Source of the DNA: an uncultured Planctomycetota bacterium
Lineage (GTDB): Bacteria > Planctomycetota > Planctomycetia > Pirellulales > Thermoguttaceae
Direction: 5' to 3'
DNA length: 64,000 bases
NCBI GenBank assembly: GCA_902796885.1
Contig: CADBQY010000114.1
Span: forward strand, 24,689-88,688
Shown: piece by piece, positions 44,342-53,589 of the stretch
How positions within the stretch are numbered: position 1 is the first letter of the stretch
Layout: every line of letters starts with the position of its first letter
Made by a program: the position numbers and the translations under genes
The notes under the pieces: model-generated
The model's input: the letters and a program-made list of their open reading frames with translations, nothing else
Database searches by the model: none
What the model was told of the DNA's origin: nothing

Positions 44342-44803
44342 GTGTCTCAGGAACTTCTGAAAAAAGTCGATGCGCTTGGACTGAAAGAAAACCCCTCCAA
44401 GTTCGAAATCGGTGACACGGTCAACGTCCATTGCAAAATCCTCGAAGGGGGAAAAGAACGTATCCAGATCTTCAACGGCGTCGTGATCGCCAAGAGCGGC
44501 GGCGGCCCCCGCGAGATGTTCACCGTTCGCCGCATCGTCAACGGCGAAGGGGTTGAACGGAAGTTCCCCCTCCATTCCCCGAAGATCGCCAAGGTCGAGG
44601 TCGTTCGTTCGGCCGTCGTTCGCCGCGCGAAACTTTACTTCCTGCGCGACCGCGTCGGGAAAGCCGTCCGTCTTCAGGAACGCCGCGTAGAACGCGCCGT
44701 CGATGAAACCGCCAAAGTCAATAAGATGAAGCGGGGAAAGAAGGCGAAGGCCGCCAAACGCGCCGCCAAAGAGGCCGCGGCCAAAGAAAACGCCGAAAAC
44801 TGA
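44342..44803 (+). CDS. rplS: 50S ribosomal protein bL19 with basic C-terminal extension
   Basis: 153 residues from a GTG start. The bL19 core (about 1-115) shows FEIGDTVNVHCKILEGGKER, IQIFNGVVIAKSGGGPREMF, TVRRIVNGEGVERKFPLHSP and VVRRAKLYFLRDRVGKAVRL. The tail from about 120 is Lys/Ala/Arg-rich (KRGKKAKAAKRAAKEAAAKE), about 35 residues longer than usual. The 5' region holds a possible stem GAAAGGC/GCCTTTC (44283-44308) that may be part of the leader. A strong terminator follows. Confidence 0.96.
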   Translation: MSQELLKKVDALGLKENPSKFEIGDTVNVHCKILEGGKERIQIFNGVVIAKSGGGPREMFTVRRIVNGEGVERKFPLHSPKIAKVEVVRSAVVRRAKLYFLRDRVGKAVRLQERRVERAVDETAKVNKMKRGKKAKAAKRAAKEAAAKENAEN

Positions 44804-44830
44804 GCCTTCGTTTTTCCGGATGGCCAATCT

Positions 44831-44857
44831 AAGCGCGGGTTTTCCCCGCGCTTTTTT
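44831..44857 (+). terminator. Terminator after rplS
   Basis: AAGCGCGGG (44831-44839), loop of 5, CCCGCGCTT (44845-44853), then further T: a standard intrinsic terminator closing the rpsP-trmD-rplS block. Confidence 0.9.
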
Positions 44858-44906
44858 ATTTCCGAAAAACCGCTCTCCCGTCCGCTTATCTTCTCTATTT
44901 TTGCTA

Positions 44907-44936
44907 TGGACAGCCCCCTCCCTTTTTTAGTAAGAT
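44907..44936 (+). promoter_or_regulatory. Promoter for the secreted TPR protein
   Basis: TGGACA (44907-44912), 18-base spacer, TAAGAT (44931-44936); leader about 95 bases to 45036. Confidence 0.5.
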
Positions 44937-45035
44937 TTCGGGGGACTGGGAAGTCTCTTTCGTAGAACATATGGGGTAAAGATGATTTTTCGATAAGTCG
45001 GAACATCAAATGACAGATAGCCAAACGGTATCGTT

Positions 45036-46865
45036 ATGAAATCGATTTTCGGTTTGCGCGGTTCTCTCCTTTTGGGAATGACACTCTGGGGATGCTTCGT
45101 CCTGGCGGCCGGCGCTCAAACGCCGCGTCTCCCCGAAACGCCGCAGCTTCTGGGCGTCAGACCGGGAGTGACCACGCTCGAAGCCCTGAAACAGATTCCC
45201 GCGTTCCAAAAAGTCCACTCTCAGAGCCGGCTCGGCGAATTTGACGTCTACACCTACCAAATTGCCGACCTACCCGATATTCCCTTCGTACAGCTCCTGG
45301 TCAAAGAAGAGAAGGTCGAGGTCGTCGTCGTCAACCTGAAAGAACCGCATCAGGCCGCCGACGCGCGGGTGTCGTTCCGCGAGTCGACCGGAAACTATAA
45401 GCCGATCCTCATTCAGGACGCCGAAGGGAAATACCGCGAAGTCTATCCGGAAACGGGCGTCTCGTTTGTGATGAAGAAGGACGAGGAAACGCCGGAAAAA
45501 CCGAGCGGCGAGGTCGTTCAGATCGTAATGGAACAGATCAAGCCGGACTTCTTCCTCGTTCGCGCCGACGAAAGCCGCCGAAAGATATTCGACGAAGGCT
45601 CGATCGCGGGCATTTGTTCCGACGCCGAAATGGTTCTGAAACTCGATCCGAAAAACGCGTCGGCCTACTGGCTTTTGGGGGTCGCCGATTTCCTGATCGA
45701 AGATTACGCCGAATCGCTCCGTCTCGTCACGCAGGCGGTTCAGCTGAACGACCGGGTTCCGGAATACCACTTTTTGATGATGAATCTCCTGGAACGGACC
45801 AACGCCGTCGACAACGGTCTGCGCTACTACGACGCGGTGCGGGAACTCTGCCAAACGAACCCCTATCACACCGCGGAACTCTCGATTCTGCACGCCGCGC
45901 TTCTGATCAAAAAATCGGACGGCGACCGCGACAACGCGATCGACGAACTTCAAGAGACAAGCGAAAAGCTCAAAACTCTCGCCGCCGAGAGTCAAACCGA
46001 CCGCGAAAAGCTGACGACTCTTCAGCTGACCGCCCGGCTCTATACGACGCTCGGCAGCGCCATCGCCGCAAAACAATGGCAAGACCCCGCCGAAAAGAAG
46101 AAGGCCTATCTCTGGTTCAAGGCGGCGAAAAAACTCCTCGAAAACACACTCTCGCGCGACTCGACCGCGGCGATCCAGCTCTTCGATCTCTGGCGGGCCG
46201 CTTCGGAAGCCGCGCTGGCCGATCCCGACAATACCGAACTCGACGCGTTCCTGGCCGACCTGCCCGAATTCGCCGACAAGTATCTGTCGAAGGTTCCCGA
46301 CTCGCTCGAAGAGGAGATGATCCGAATCAAGACCGGGGAAACGTTCTTTAACGCGTTCCTGGCCGCCGATACCCGCGGCGACGCGGCGACCGCCGAAAAT
46401 TACGCGCTGCGGGCCTACGAATATCTTCTGGTTCCCCTGCGGCAAGACCCGCAGCGGGTCGCGCAGATCATCGGGCCGGTCGATTACGAACTTGGAATCT
46501 ACTTCAACGATCACGCGCCGCATCAGCAGATCGCCGCCGGACTTCTCGCCAACGCCGCCGAAACGATCTCGGCGGCCATCGCTCTGGACGGCTCGGCGCA
46601 GGACGGCGATCAGGGAATCCGTCTGGTCAATATCGGAAAGGCATACTGGCTCGCCGGCGATCGGGACAAGGGAGAAAAGCTGACCCGGCGCGGCGTCGAC
46701 GCGATCGAAAGGGCGGTGACGGCGGGGAATTTCCCGCGGGAAGAGTACGCCGTTCCCTGCCAGAACCTTATCACGATTTACGAGGCGCTCGGCGACTCGT
46801 CCGGCGCCGGCTTCTATCGCGAAAAACTCTCCTCCCTCCTTGAAGGAGGCGCGGAATCTCATTAA
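45036..46865 (+). CDS. Secreted TPR-like protein of unknown function
   Basis: 609 residues with a signal peptide (LRGSLLLGMTLWGCFVLAAGAQ). Residues 30-110 carry LLGVRPGVTTLEALKQIPAF and a following beta-rich stretch, similar in shape to the 'rPGxTTxxev' start of SmpA-like lipoprotein domains. From about 190 the protein is alpha-helical with TPR-like units (AEMVLKLDPKNASAYWLLGV; LRLVTQAVQLNDRVPEYHFL; GKAYWLAGDRDKGEKLTRRG). It is probably periplasmic. No enzyme motif is seen. It has its own promoter and is followed by a GC-rich hairpin, so it seems monocistronic. Confidence 0.8.
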   Translation: MKSIFGLRGSLLLGMTLWGCFVLAAGAQTPRLPETPQLLGVRPGVTTLEALKQIPAFQKVHSQSRLGEFDVYTYQIADLPDIPFVQLLVKEEKVEVVVVNLKEPHQAADARVSFRESTGNYKPILIQDAEGKYREVYPETGVSFVMKKDEETPEKPSGEVVQIVMEQIKPDFFLVRADESRRKIFDEGSIAGICSDAEMVLKLDPKNASAYWLLGVADFLIEDYAESLRLVTQAVQLNDRVPEYHFLMMNLLERTNAVDNGLRYYDAVRELCQTNPYHTAELSILHAALLIKKSDGDRDNAIDELQETSEKLKTLAAESQTDREKLTTLQLTARLYTTLGSAIAAKQWQDPAEKKKAYLWFKAAKKLLENTLSRDSTAAIQLFDLWRAASEAALADPDNTELDAFLADLPEFADKYLSKVPDSLEEEMIRIKTGETFFNAFLAADTRGDAATAENYALRAYEYLLVPLRQDPQRVAQIIGPVDYELGIYFNDHAPHQQIAAGLLANAAETISAAIALDGSAQDGDQGIRLVNIGKAYWLAGDRDKGEKLTRRGVDAIERAVTAGNFPREEYAVPCQNLITIYEALGDSSGAGFYREKLSSLLEGGAESH

Positions 46866-46889
46866 AATGAGGGACGTGGTATCGATCGG

Positions 46890-46923
46890 CGGCGGCGCGC
46901 TCTTTTCCGGAGCCGCGCCGCCG
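46890..46923 (+). terminator. GC-rich hairpin between the TPR gene and glyA
   Basis: CGGCGGCGCG (46890-46899) pairs with CGCGCCGCCG (46914-46923), with CTC/GAG inside. A T-run (TCTTTTT) follows about 10 bases later. Confidence 0.5.
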
Positions 46924-47023
46924 CGGTCATCTGTCTTTTTCGGCGGCGGGCGTCTCAGAGACACGCGCGTGCGGCCCAAAAAGGCGCGGCAGGAACACTT
47001 TCAACCCGAAGAGAGAAGAACCT

Positions 47024-48340
47024 ATGTCCAACGCTGAACGTTTTCCGCATCTGAAGGCTAACGACCCCGAAGTTTACCGGCTCATTCAAGAGCAGTGCGA
47101 GTTGGAATCGACCACCCTGAAAATGATCGCTTCCGAAAGCTACGCTACGTACGAAGTGATGGAAGCGTGCGGCTCGCCGTTCACCAATAAATACAGCGAA
47201 GGGTATCCCGGCGCCCGGTACTACGAGGGGAACGAGGTGACCGACAAACTCGAAAACCTCGCGCGCGAGCGGGGGAAGAAACTTTTCGGCGCCGAGCATT
47301 TCAACGTTCAGCCCTATTCCGGCTCTCCCGCCAACCAGGCGGTCTACCGCGCGGTGGCCAAACCGGGCGACAAAATCATGGGGATGCCCGTGACCGACGG
47401 CGGCCACCTGACCCACGGGTGGAAAGTCAGCTTTTCGGGAATGGACTACGTTCAGGTTCCGTACGGCACGAATCCCGAAACGGGGAAGATCGATATGGAC
47501 CAGGTCCGGGAAATCGCCCTGCGCGAACGGCCGAAACTGATCTGGGCCGGAACGAGCGCCTACCCGCTCAAACTCGACTACGCCGCGTTCGCCGAAATCG
47601 CCCGAGAGGTCGACGCCTATCTGGTCGCCGATATTTCGCACATCAACTCGCTGGTTATCGCCGGAGTTCATCCCGATCCGGTCCCCTACTGCGACGTCGT
47701 CACCAGCACGTCCCACAAGATGCTCCGCGGCCCGCGCGCCGGGTTCATCATGTCGAAGATCGAAGACCGCTATCAGCAGAAATATTTTGCGGCGAGTAAG
47801 TTCAACCTGGCGCAGCGGATCGACCGCGCGGTCTTTCCCGGTCTGCAAGGGGGGCCGCATATGCACGCCATCGCCGCGATGGCCTCGGCGTTCGCCTACG
47901 CGATGACCGACGAGTTCAAGGAATACGGGAAACAGATCGTGAAGAACGCCCGCGCCCTGGTCAGCGCCATTATCGACAAGGGCTACGCCGTCGCTTCGGG
48001 CGGAACCGACACCCACCTGGTCGTTCTCGATTTCCGCAAAGAAGATTTCACCGGCAAAGACGTCTCGCAGGCGCTGGCCAAGTGCGGAATCATCGCTAAC
48101 TTCAATATGGTTCCCGGCGATCAGCGGAAACCTTCGGTCACCAGCGGCGTCCGTCTCGGAACTCCCTCGCTCACCAGTCTGGGAATGAAAGAAAACGACA
48201 TGCTCAAGGTTGCCGACTGGATCGATCAGGTCTGTAAGAACGTCCACGATATCGACAAGGTCGCGCCGCGGATTCGGGGCGAAATCGCCGAATTCCTCAA
48301 AGGATTCGACATTCCCGGAATCCGTCCGAAGTTGATCTGA
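47024..48340 (+). CDS. glyA: Serine hydroxymethyltransferase
   Basis: A 438-residue PLP enzyme interconverting serine and glycine with tetrahydrofolate, the main source of one-carbon units. Typical blocks are LKMIASESYATYEVMEACGS, NKYSEGYPGARYYEGNE, NVQPYSGSPANQAVYRAVA, and the PLP lysine in VTSTSHKMLRGPRAG (Lys about 230). The C-terminal end SGVRLGTPSLTSLGMKE is also conserved. Slight differences (TSTSHK instead of TTTTHK, SYAT for NYVS) are typical of one branch of SHMT and do not affect active-site residues. Confidence 0.96.
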   Translation: MSNAERFPHLKANDPEVYRLIQEQCELESTTLKMIASESYATYEVMEACGSPFTNKYSEGYPGARYYEGNEVTDKLENLARERGKKLFGAEHFNVQPYSGSPANQAVYRAVAKPGDKIMGMPVTDGGHLTHGWKVSFSGMDYVQVPYGTNPETGKIDMDQVREIALRERPKLIWAGTSAYPLKLDYAAFAEIAREVDAYLVADISHINSLVIAGVHPDPVPYCDVVTSTSHKMLRGPRAGFIMSKIEDRYQQKYFAASKFNLAQRIDRAVFPGLQGGPHMHAIAAMASAFAYAMTDEFKEYGKQIVKNARALVSAIIDKGYAVASGGTDTHLVVLDFRKEDFTGKDVSQALAKCGIIANFNMVPGDQRKPSVTSGVRLGTPSLTSLGMKENDMLKVADWIDQVCKNVHDIDKVAPRIRGEIAEFLKGFDIPGIRPKLI

Positions 48341-48354
48341 CCGTTTCGTCGAAC

Positions 48355-48382
48355 GACCGCCGCCGCGCCGACGGCGGCGGTC
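48355..48382 (+). terminator. Perfect 11-bp hairpin after glyA
   Basis: GACCGCCGCCG (48355-48365), 6-base loop, CGGCGGCGGTC (48372-48382). There is no T-run; it may stabilise the glyA mRNA 3' end or reduce read-through into the next gene, whose start is 30 bases away. Confidence 0.5.
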
Positions 48383-48411
48383 ACCATCCTTTAAAGGAAC
48401 ACGTCGGCAGG

Positions 48412-50058
48412 ATGAACGGATTCACTCACCTTAAACTGCGCCGCGTCCCGGCGCTTCTTCTTTTTTTTCTGTTCGGGCCGGCTCTCCTTCTGACCGTCCT
48501 GGGACTTGTCCTCTATCGGCACGGCGGCGGGAGCCGCGCCGACGAAGAGGCAAAGCTGACGTGCCTGTTTCGCCTCCGTGCCGAAATGCGCGACGTCGAA
48601 TTCGTCCGGCCTGAAATACAGACCTATTTCGGACTGACCCTTTTCGCCGGACGCGCCGAGACCCCGTTCCTCTTCTGTCCCGAAATCCTCGCCCGCCCTC
48701 TGGAGACCGACCGCCCCGGCCGCGCGCAGCTCGCCCCTATACTCGAAGATCTCGGCGTTGACGAGACCCCGCTGATTTCCGTGCCCGACGGGGCGCCCGG
48801 ACGCGAATGGCTAATCCCCGACCTCTACCTGAAGCTCTCGCAGTGGCGCGACGCCGAACCGCTGTTCCACGGTCGCGCGGGGGATTTTCCGGAAGGGGGC
48901 ATCCTCTTTCGGATCGGCCGAGTTCACCTGATTCCGTCCGACGAACTGTTCGACCAGATCGCCAAAGGATACCGGCGGCCCCGCCGCCGCTTCGGCACCG
49001 ACATCATCGGCGAGCTCGCCGCCATCGGGGAAGGAAAGACGCGCGGCGAACAGAGCGGAATCTCCGCCGCCGAAGAAGTGAAGCTCTACGCGCAAAACCG
49101 AACCGAGTCGCTCGTCGACGAGGTGCTCGGAATCTGGCTCCGCGCCGAAGACGACTCGCTGGCCCTGGCGCGGTTCCGTCTGACGAATATTCGGGCGGCC
49201 GAACCGATCGCCCTGGCCCTCTTCGGCCGCAGCGGCGCCGACTTGTCTTTGCCGCGGGTCGCCGCGGCGCCCGAAGCGGTCATCCCCGACGAACCGTCGG
49301 CGTCCGATGCCGGCGGCGGCCGGGGGGAACCGGTCGCCGCGGCGCCGAATATTGAAAGTTCCGCCGCAAGCCGGGACTTCCCGCTGGCCTGGCTTCTCGA
49401 TACGCGTTACTCCCCGTTCCCCGCTCCGCTTCTGGCGTGGTTCGCGCGGAAACACGCCGACTGGGGAAACGACGCCTGGCTGACCGGACGGATCGTTTCG
49501 GCCCCTGGCGGCGCCGCGCCGCGCCGCCGGACGGTCCTCGACGGCGTTGAAATACACGACGCCGACCTTTCGCGTCTGTTAAAAGGGGTGACGTCGACCC
49601 GAATCGAAGGCCGTTTGGGGCGGCTGACGATCAAAGAGGGAGAACTTTTCGACGGCGTTTTCCTCGGCAACGGCCGGGTTCATCTTCTCGACGCGGCCTT
49701 TAAAAAAGATTTTCTGGCCCGATTCGGGAAAGAGTTCGGGCTCGAATTTCAGCCGGGAAATCTCCTGATCAACCGATTCGACGACGACATGGTTCCGCTG
49801 GACCGCGTGATGTTCGATTTCACGCTCGGACGCGACGGCGTTTCGCTCCGCGCCGTCAAGCCGGGCGGAGGCGTCGTCGCGGTGAGCGAATCGACCACTC
49901 CCTCCTATCAGATTCTCCTTCCTTCGGCCGACGAGAAGACGGTTCCCTACCCCGCCCTTCTGGGGACTCTCTCGGACGGAAACAAAAACTCTTTCTGGTC
50001 GCGTTTCACCCGCGACGCGCTCAATCACCTGCCGGTGCCGGAAGAAGAGATACGCTGA
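48412..50058 (+). CDS. Single-span membrane protein of unknown function
   Basis: 548 residues. One transmembrane helix lies near the N-terminus (ALLLFFLFGPALLLTVLGLV), the bulk being extracytoplasmic. Residues 300-330 are a Pro/Ala/Gly linker. The C-terminal half has beta-strand-rich segments (GVEIHDADLSRLLKGVTSTR; GRLGRLTIKEGELFDGVFLG; LEFQPGNLLINRFDDDMVPL) that recall AsmA-like or translocation-module-like beta-repeat proteins. I do not recognise a family with certainty. It follows glyA and stands next to convergent infA. Confidence 0.75.
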   Translation: MNGFTHLKLRRVPALLLFFLFGPALLLTVLGLVLYRHGGGSRADEEAKLTCLFRLRAEMRDVEFVRPEIQTYFGLTLFAGRAETPFLFCPEILARPLETDRPGRAQLAPILEDLGVDETPLISVPDGAPGREWLIPDLYLKLSQWRDAEPLFHGRAGDFPEGGILFRIGRVHLIPSDELFDQIAKGYRRPRRRFGTDIIGELAAIGEGKTRGEQSGISAAEEVKLYAQNRTESLVDEVLGIWLRAEDDSLALARFRLTNIRAAEPIALALFGRSGADLSLPRVAAAPEAVIPDEPSASDAGGGRGEPVAAAPNIESSAASRDFPLAWLLDTRYSPFPAPLLAWFARKHADWGNDAWLTGRIVSAPGGAAPRRRTVLDGVEIHDADLSRLLKGVTSTRIEGRLGRLTIKEGELFDGVFLGNGRVHLLDAAFKKDFLARFGKEFGLEFQPGNLLINRFDDDMVPLDRVMFDFTLGRDGVSLRAVKPGGGVVAVSESTTPSYQILLPSADEKTVPYPALLGTLSDGNKNSFWSRFTRDALNHLPVPEEEIR

Positions 50059-50156
50059 ACCGAACTTCCCGCGAGCCGGAACGTTCGGCGAGTCAAGCGC
50101 CCCGAAAAAGAAAAAGGAGCGTCCCGCGGCCCGAAAGCGCGCCGAGTGCTCCCATA

Positions 50157-50182
50157 GAAAAACGTCCGTTCAAACGGTGTGT
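50157..50182 (-). terminator. Weak terminator after infA
   Basis: On the minus strand CCGTT-TG-AACGG, then ACGTTTTT: a short 5-bp stem with a T-run just after the infA stop. Confidence 0.35.
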
Positions 50183-50196
50183 GAAAAGAGGGCGAG

Positions 50197-50430
50197 TTAC
50201 TTCTCGCGATAGACGATCCGCCCGCGATCCATATCGTAGGGGCTGATTTCGACCTGAACGTGGTCGCCGGGGACAACGCGAATACGGAACTTGCGCATCT
50301 TCCCCGCCAGGCGGCAAAGGACGATGTGGTCCATATCGTCCAGCTTGACGCGAAACGCGCCGCGTACCTCTTCGGTCACCACTCCGGTTAACTGGATCGC
50401 TTCCTCTTTTTGCTTCTGATCGCGACTCAA
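50197..50430 (-). CDS. infA: Translation initiation factor IF-1
   Basis: A 77-residue OB-fold protein binding the A-site of the 30S subunit. It starts with TTG, after GCAGGAG at suitable distance. Core sequence: [40 protein letters not shown] and [20 protein letters not shown], matching the family apart from small changes ([14 protein letters not shown] more usual). It has its own promoter 134 bases upstream and is not linked to ribosomal protein operons. Confidence 0.96.
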   Translation of the reverse strand: MSRDQKQKEEAIQLTGVVTEEVRGAFRVKLDDMDHIVLCRLAGKMRKFRIRVVPGDHVQVEISPYDMDRGRIVYREK

Positions 50431-50563
50431 AACAAATACTCCTGCAATGGTGGATGGTTTTGCCGCCCGCCGAACGCTTTCAACCGCGTCCCGGAACTCG
50501 GCGTTTGCGGGCGGGGCCCTCTATACGGGGCCCGACTCATCAAACGTGCCGTATCGACGGTTC

Positions 50564-50592
50564 ATTATACCCCCTTTTTCGCGTTTTGTCAG
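50564..50592 (-). promoter_or_regulatory. Promoter of infA
   Basis: On the minus strand CTGACA (50592-50587), 17-base spacer, TATAAT (50569-50564). The leader is about 130 bases, long for a 77-codon gene. Confidence 0.7.
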
Positions 50593-50616
50593 ACGGGGGT
50601 TAAGCTGAAAATTCCG

Positions 50617-51831
50617 TTACGACCAGGCGAGGGATTCCGAAATCGGCTCACCCAGGTTTTCGCACCCGGTCGGGGTGACCACGACTATATCTTCAATACG
50701 GATCCCGCCGTACTTTTTGCTGTAAAGCCCCGGCTCCACCGAGACGATATCGCCGACCAACAGTTCCGGTCCCCCGAAATCGAGCAGGGGCGGCTCGTGA
50801 CACGAAAGGCCGAGTCCGTGACCGGTCCCGTGGGTCAGCCGGATCTCGTTTTGCGCTTCGCCGCTTCCGGGCGGGGCGTAACCGAACCCGCTGGCTTCGA
50901 GCGAGGCGATCACCGCCCGATGTACCTCTTCGCCCGTCACGCCGGCGCGGATCGTCTCCTGCGCGGCGCGTTTGGCCTCCCGCACCGCGCGCCACATCCG
51001 TTCGTGAACCGGGCCGACCGCGCCGTTGACCACGCTGCGGGTGCAGTCGCCAAAATAAAGACTCGTTCGACTCTTCGGAAAAATATCGACGATGATCGGC
51101 TCGTCCCGGCGTAAAGGGCCGCTGCCGAGCGCGTGGCAGTCGCCGCCGTCTTTCCGTCCCGCCACGATCGATGACTCGGGATTCGAAAATCCGGCGTCTA
51201 AAAGGAGCCGATCGATCATCGCCCGAACCCGTTCCGATGTGAGCCGTTCCCCTTCGTAGACGAGGATCCCGTCATCGTCGGCGTCGGCGGTGCCGATCAG
51301 CGTGCAGATCGACGCCATCGCCGATTCGGTAACACGCTGCGACGCCCGAACCGCTTCGACCTCCCAGTCGGCCTTCCGGCGGCGTTCGACGATTCCCCGT
51401 TCAATATCGCAGAGGACGTCGATCGACGCGCGCCGGAGCATTTCGGCGTAAATGAGCGGAAGCGTGCGGTCGGCGGTCACCGATCGGGCGCCGTAACGGC
51501 GGCACGCCTCGGCGGCGCTCTGAGCGGTCGCCGTCTCGCGATCGCCGGAAAGACCCCCTTCGGGCGTGAAATCGGCCGGAGAAGCGACGAAATCGACGGA
51601 GGCCGATGCCGCGGCGCGTTCGTTTTCAATGTCGCGGAGGATCAGCAGGGTCGTCGAAACGCGCTCCGCGCCGGAACGCGCGCGGTACGGGGTCGGCCGC
51701 GCCTCGCGGATCGTCAGATCCGGGTCGGGAAATTCAAGAAGCGCGGCGGGATCGCCCGCGGAAAACCGGATCTGCCGATAGAGCGCCGGACTCGACGCGG
51801 GAATCCCCGCGGTCAGAAAAAACTTATCCAT
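50617..51831 (-). CDS. M24-family aminopeptidase (Xaa-Pro-like)
   Basis: 404 residues from the ATG at 51831 (MDKFFLTAGIP), 1 base after the stop of the upstream membrane protein, so translation is probably coupled. The C-terminal pita-bread domain (about 150-404) has the five metal ligands: Asp in PIIVDIFPKS, Asp in YFGDCTRSV, His in THGTGHGLGLSCHE, Glu in VSVEPGLYS and Glu in GIRIEDIVVV. The N-terminal half is creatinase-like. Such enzymes remove N-terminal residues before proline or act on dipeptides; the exact specificity cannot be told. Confidence 0.9.
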   Translation of the reverse strand: MDKFFLTAGIPASSPALYRQIRFSAGDPAALLEFPDPDLTIREARPTPYRARSGAERVSTTLLILRDIENERAAASASVDFVASPADFTPEGGLSGDRETATAQSAAEACRRYGARSVTADRTLPLIYAEMLRRASIDVLCDIERGIVERRRKADWEVEAVRASQRVTESAMASICTLIGTADADDDGILVYEGERLTSERVRAMIDRLLLDAGFSNPESSIVAGRKDGGDCHALGSGPLRRDEPIIVDIFPKSRTSLYFGDCTRSVVNGAVGPVHERMWRAVREAKRAAQETIRAGVTGEEVHRAVIASLEASGFGYAPPGSGEAQNEIRLTHGTGHGLGLSCHEPPLLDFGGPELLVGDIVSVEPGLYSKKYGGIRIEDIVVVTPTGCENLGEPISESLAWS

Positions 51832-51832
51832 C

Positions 51833-53320
51833 TCAGATTTCCTGCACTTTGACCGCGGCAACGTGGTCTTCAAGGTTCGGACGGAAGAAGGTCAGAATCA
51901 TCAGAGGGAGGTACCACCCCATATAAAGTCCGCCGTTGTTCCCCATCCAGAACTGCACTCCTAACATGATGAGCGCCGAGGAAGCAATCAGAGCGGCCAG
52001 ATTCTTTTGAAGCGGCAAGAGGAAGAGCCCCAGCCAGATCGCCAGGTAAAGGGCGATGATCGGAATCCGGTAGTAAGTCGGCAGCGAGGCCCACAGACCG
52101 GTCGGGGTCGCCAGACAGAAGGAATGGCGGCCGAACATCGAGGCGACCAGTTCCGGGTACGCGCCGTAGTCGGCGGGCGCGAACATCAGGAGGATCAACA
52201 TCAGAAGGACCGCCGTGGTCAGTCCGATCAGGAACCGGTGCAGTCCCCGTTTCATATAGAACGCCCACCAAATGGGAATCAGGAAGAAAGGATAGAAAAC
52301 GAGCGAGCCGGCCAGACCGATCAGAAAACCGCTGAAGATCGGACGGCGGTAGATCGCCACCGCCAGGACAAGGAGCATTCCGGGGAGGGTGTTCTCAAGA
52401 CTCCCCGGCATCTGGTTCACGTAGGGAAGAAGCAGATAGATCATCGCGGCGGCGAGTCCCATTTTGAGGTTGCCGAAATGGCAATGTCCGACCGCGATCA
52501 GCCCCCAGACGACGCCGAACTGCGCCAGGAAGATGAACGAGAAGAGAAAAAACTCGTCGAGCGTCGGCGTCGGTTCGTTCCCCTCGTCCGAAACGGAGGA
52601 ATGGGTTCGGTTGTAGTCTTCGACCGTCAGGCGCTGGGAGGGCGCGGAAATTTCTTCCGCGGAAACCTCGTCATGACGGGCGGAAAACTTCATCGAAATC
52701 GCGCCGAACGAAAACGGCTTGCTCCCGTCGGAATAAAAGTCCGGCGTCGAACGGGCAAACGCCGACGCGGTCAGGCGCGAGAGAATTTCATCTTGAATGT
52801 CGTTCGAGGGAAGAAGAATCTCTTCGGCTTTTCGGCTGAGCAGATAGAAGGGACGGTATCCCGGGTTCTCCATCACGGGATCGGGTTTCCCCTTGCGCAG
52901 GTCGCTGAGCGCTTGCGTGGTGAGCATCTGCTCGAGCCGGATCGTACGCGCGGTTTCGAGATGTTCCCCGCGATTGATCAGCAGGTTCGGAATAAAGAAC
53001 ATGATCAGCATGACGATTGAAAAGATGACGCCCGACGTCGTCAGGTTCGGGTCGAGAAGAGGACGGTGAACCATCACCAGGTCGGCGAGCAGCCGAAACA
53101 GAAAAATCAGCCCGGTCAGGTGAATCCAAATAAATCCGGTACGCGGCTGCCCCATCGAAATGAAGAGGAGTCCCGGCGTAAAGAGGATAAGGCTCGCGAC
53201 GTCGAAGTTGCGTACCGAAAAGAAGCGATTGAACCGGAAGACGGTCGCCAAAATCATAATGGAAGAGAGATAGAACCATGTGGTCGGCAACATCTCATAT
53301 TGGAACAATGAGGTTGGCAT
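51833..53320 (-). CDS. Polytopic membrane protein, possibly GT-C/GT87-like glycosyltransferase
   Basis: 495 residues from the ATG at 53320 (MPTSLFQYEMLPTTW), preceded by AGGAAAG; the longer upstream frame has no support. Roughly ten transmembrane helices are visible, in an N-terminal group (TWFYLSSIMILATVF; VASLILFTPGLLFISMG; GFIWIHLTGLIFLFRLLADL; IFSIVMLIMFFIPNLLI) and a C-terminal group after an outer segment of about 110 residues. The second half (FGNLKMGLAAAMIYLLLPYV; FLIGLAGSLVFYPFFLIPIW) resembles DUF2029/GT87 polyprenol-linked glycosyltransferases, but the acidic catalytic motif was not identified. It is coupled to the M24 peptidase gene. Confidence 0.7.
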   Translation of the reverse strand: MPTSLFQYEMLPTTWFYLSSIMILATVFRFNRFFSVRNFDVASLILFTPGLLFISMGQPRTGFIWIHLTGLIFLFRLLADLVMVHRPLLDPNLTTSGVIFSIVMLIMFFIPNLLINRGEHLETARTIRLEQMLTTQALSDLRKGKPDPVMENPGYRPFYLLSRKAEEILLPSNDIQDEILSRLTASAFARSTPDFYSDGSKPFSFGAISMKFSARHDEVSAEEISAPSQRLTVEDYNRTHSSVSDEGNEPTPTLDEFFLFSFIFLAQFGVVWGLIAVGHCHFGNLKMGLAAAMIYLLLPYVNQMPGSLENTLPGMLLVLAVAIYRRPIFSGFLIGLAGSLVFYPFFLIPIWWAFYMKRGLHRFLIGLTTAVLLMLILLMFAPADYGAYPELVASMFGRHSFCLATPTGLWASLPTYYRIPIIALYLAIWLGLFLLPLQKNLAALIASSALIMLGVQFWMGNNGGLYMGWYLPLMILTFFRPNLEDHVAAVKVQEI

Positions 53321-53589
53321 CGTCTCTTTCCTGCTATATAAATCTATCTCTTGTTTTCCATTCGGATTTCGTCCTCTCTTCTTGAAAAAACGCTCTCTTA
53401 GGAACTTTCTCAAAGGAGAATCCGAAAATGAACCGTCGGCGGCGGAACTCCCAGGATCGTCTGCGGAATCCCGATACGACGAAAAAGGAGGAAAGCGCTT
53501 TCGGGGAAAACGCCTACCCTCCCTTCTCATTCTATCGGTTTTTCCCGGGACAAATTGGAGGAAAAACCGCGCCGGTCACCCTAATATCT

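Noticed and set aside
45270..46979. Minus-strand frame of 569 codons over the secreted TPR gene
   Set aside because: It is the antisense of a protein with signal peptide and TPR pattern; no ribosome site or motif of its own.
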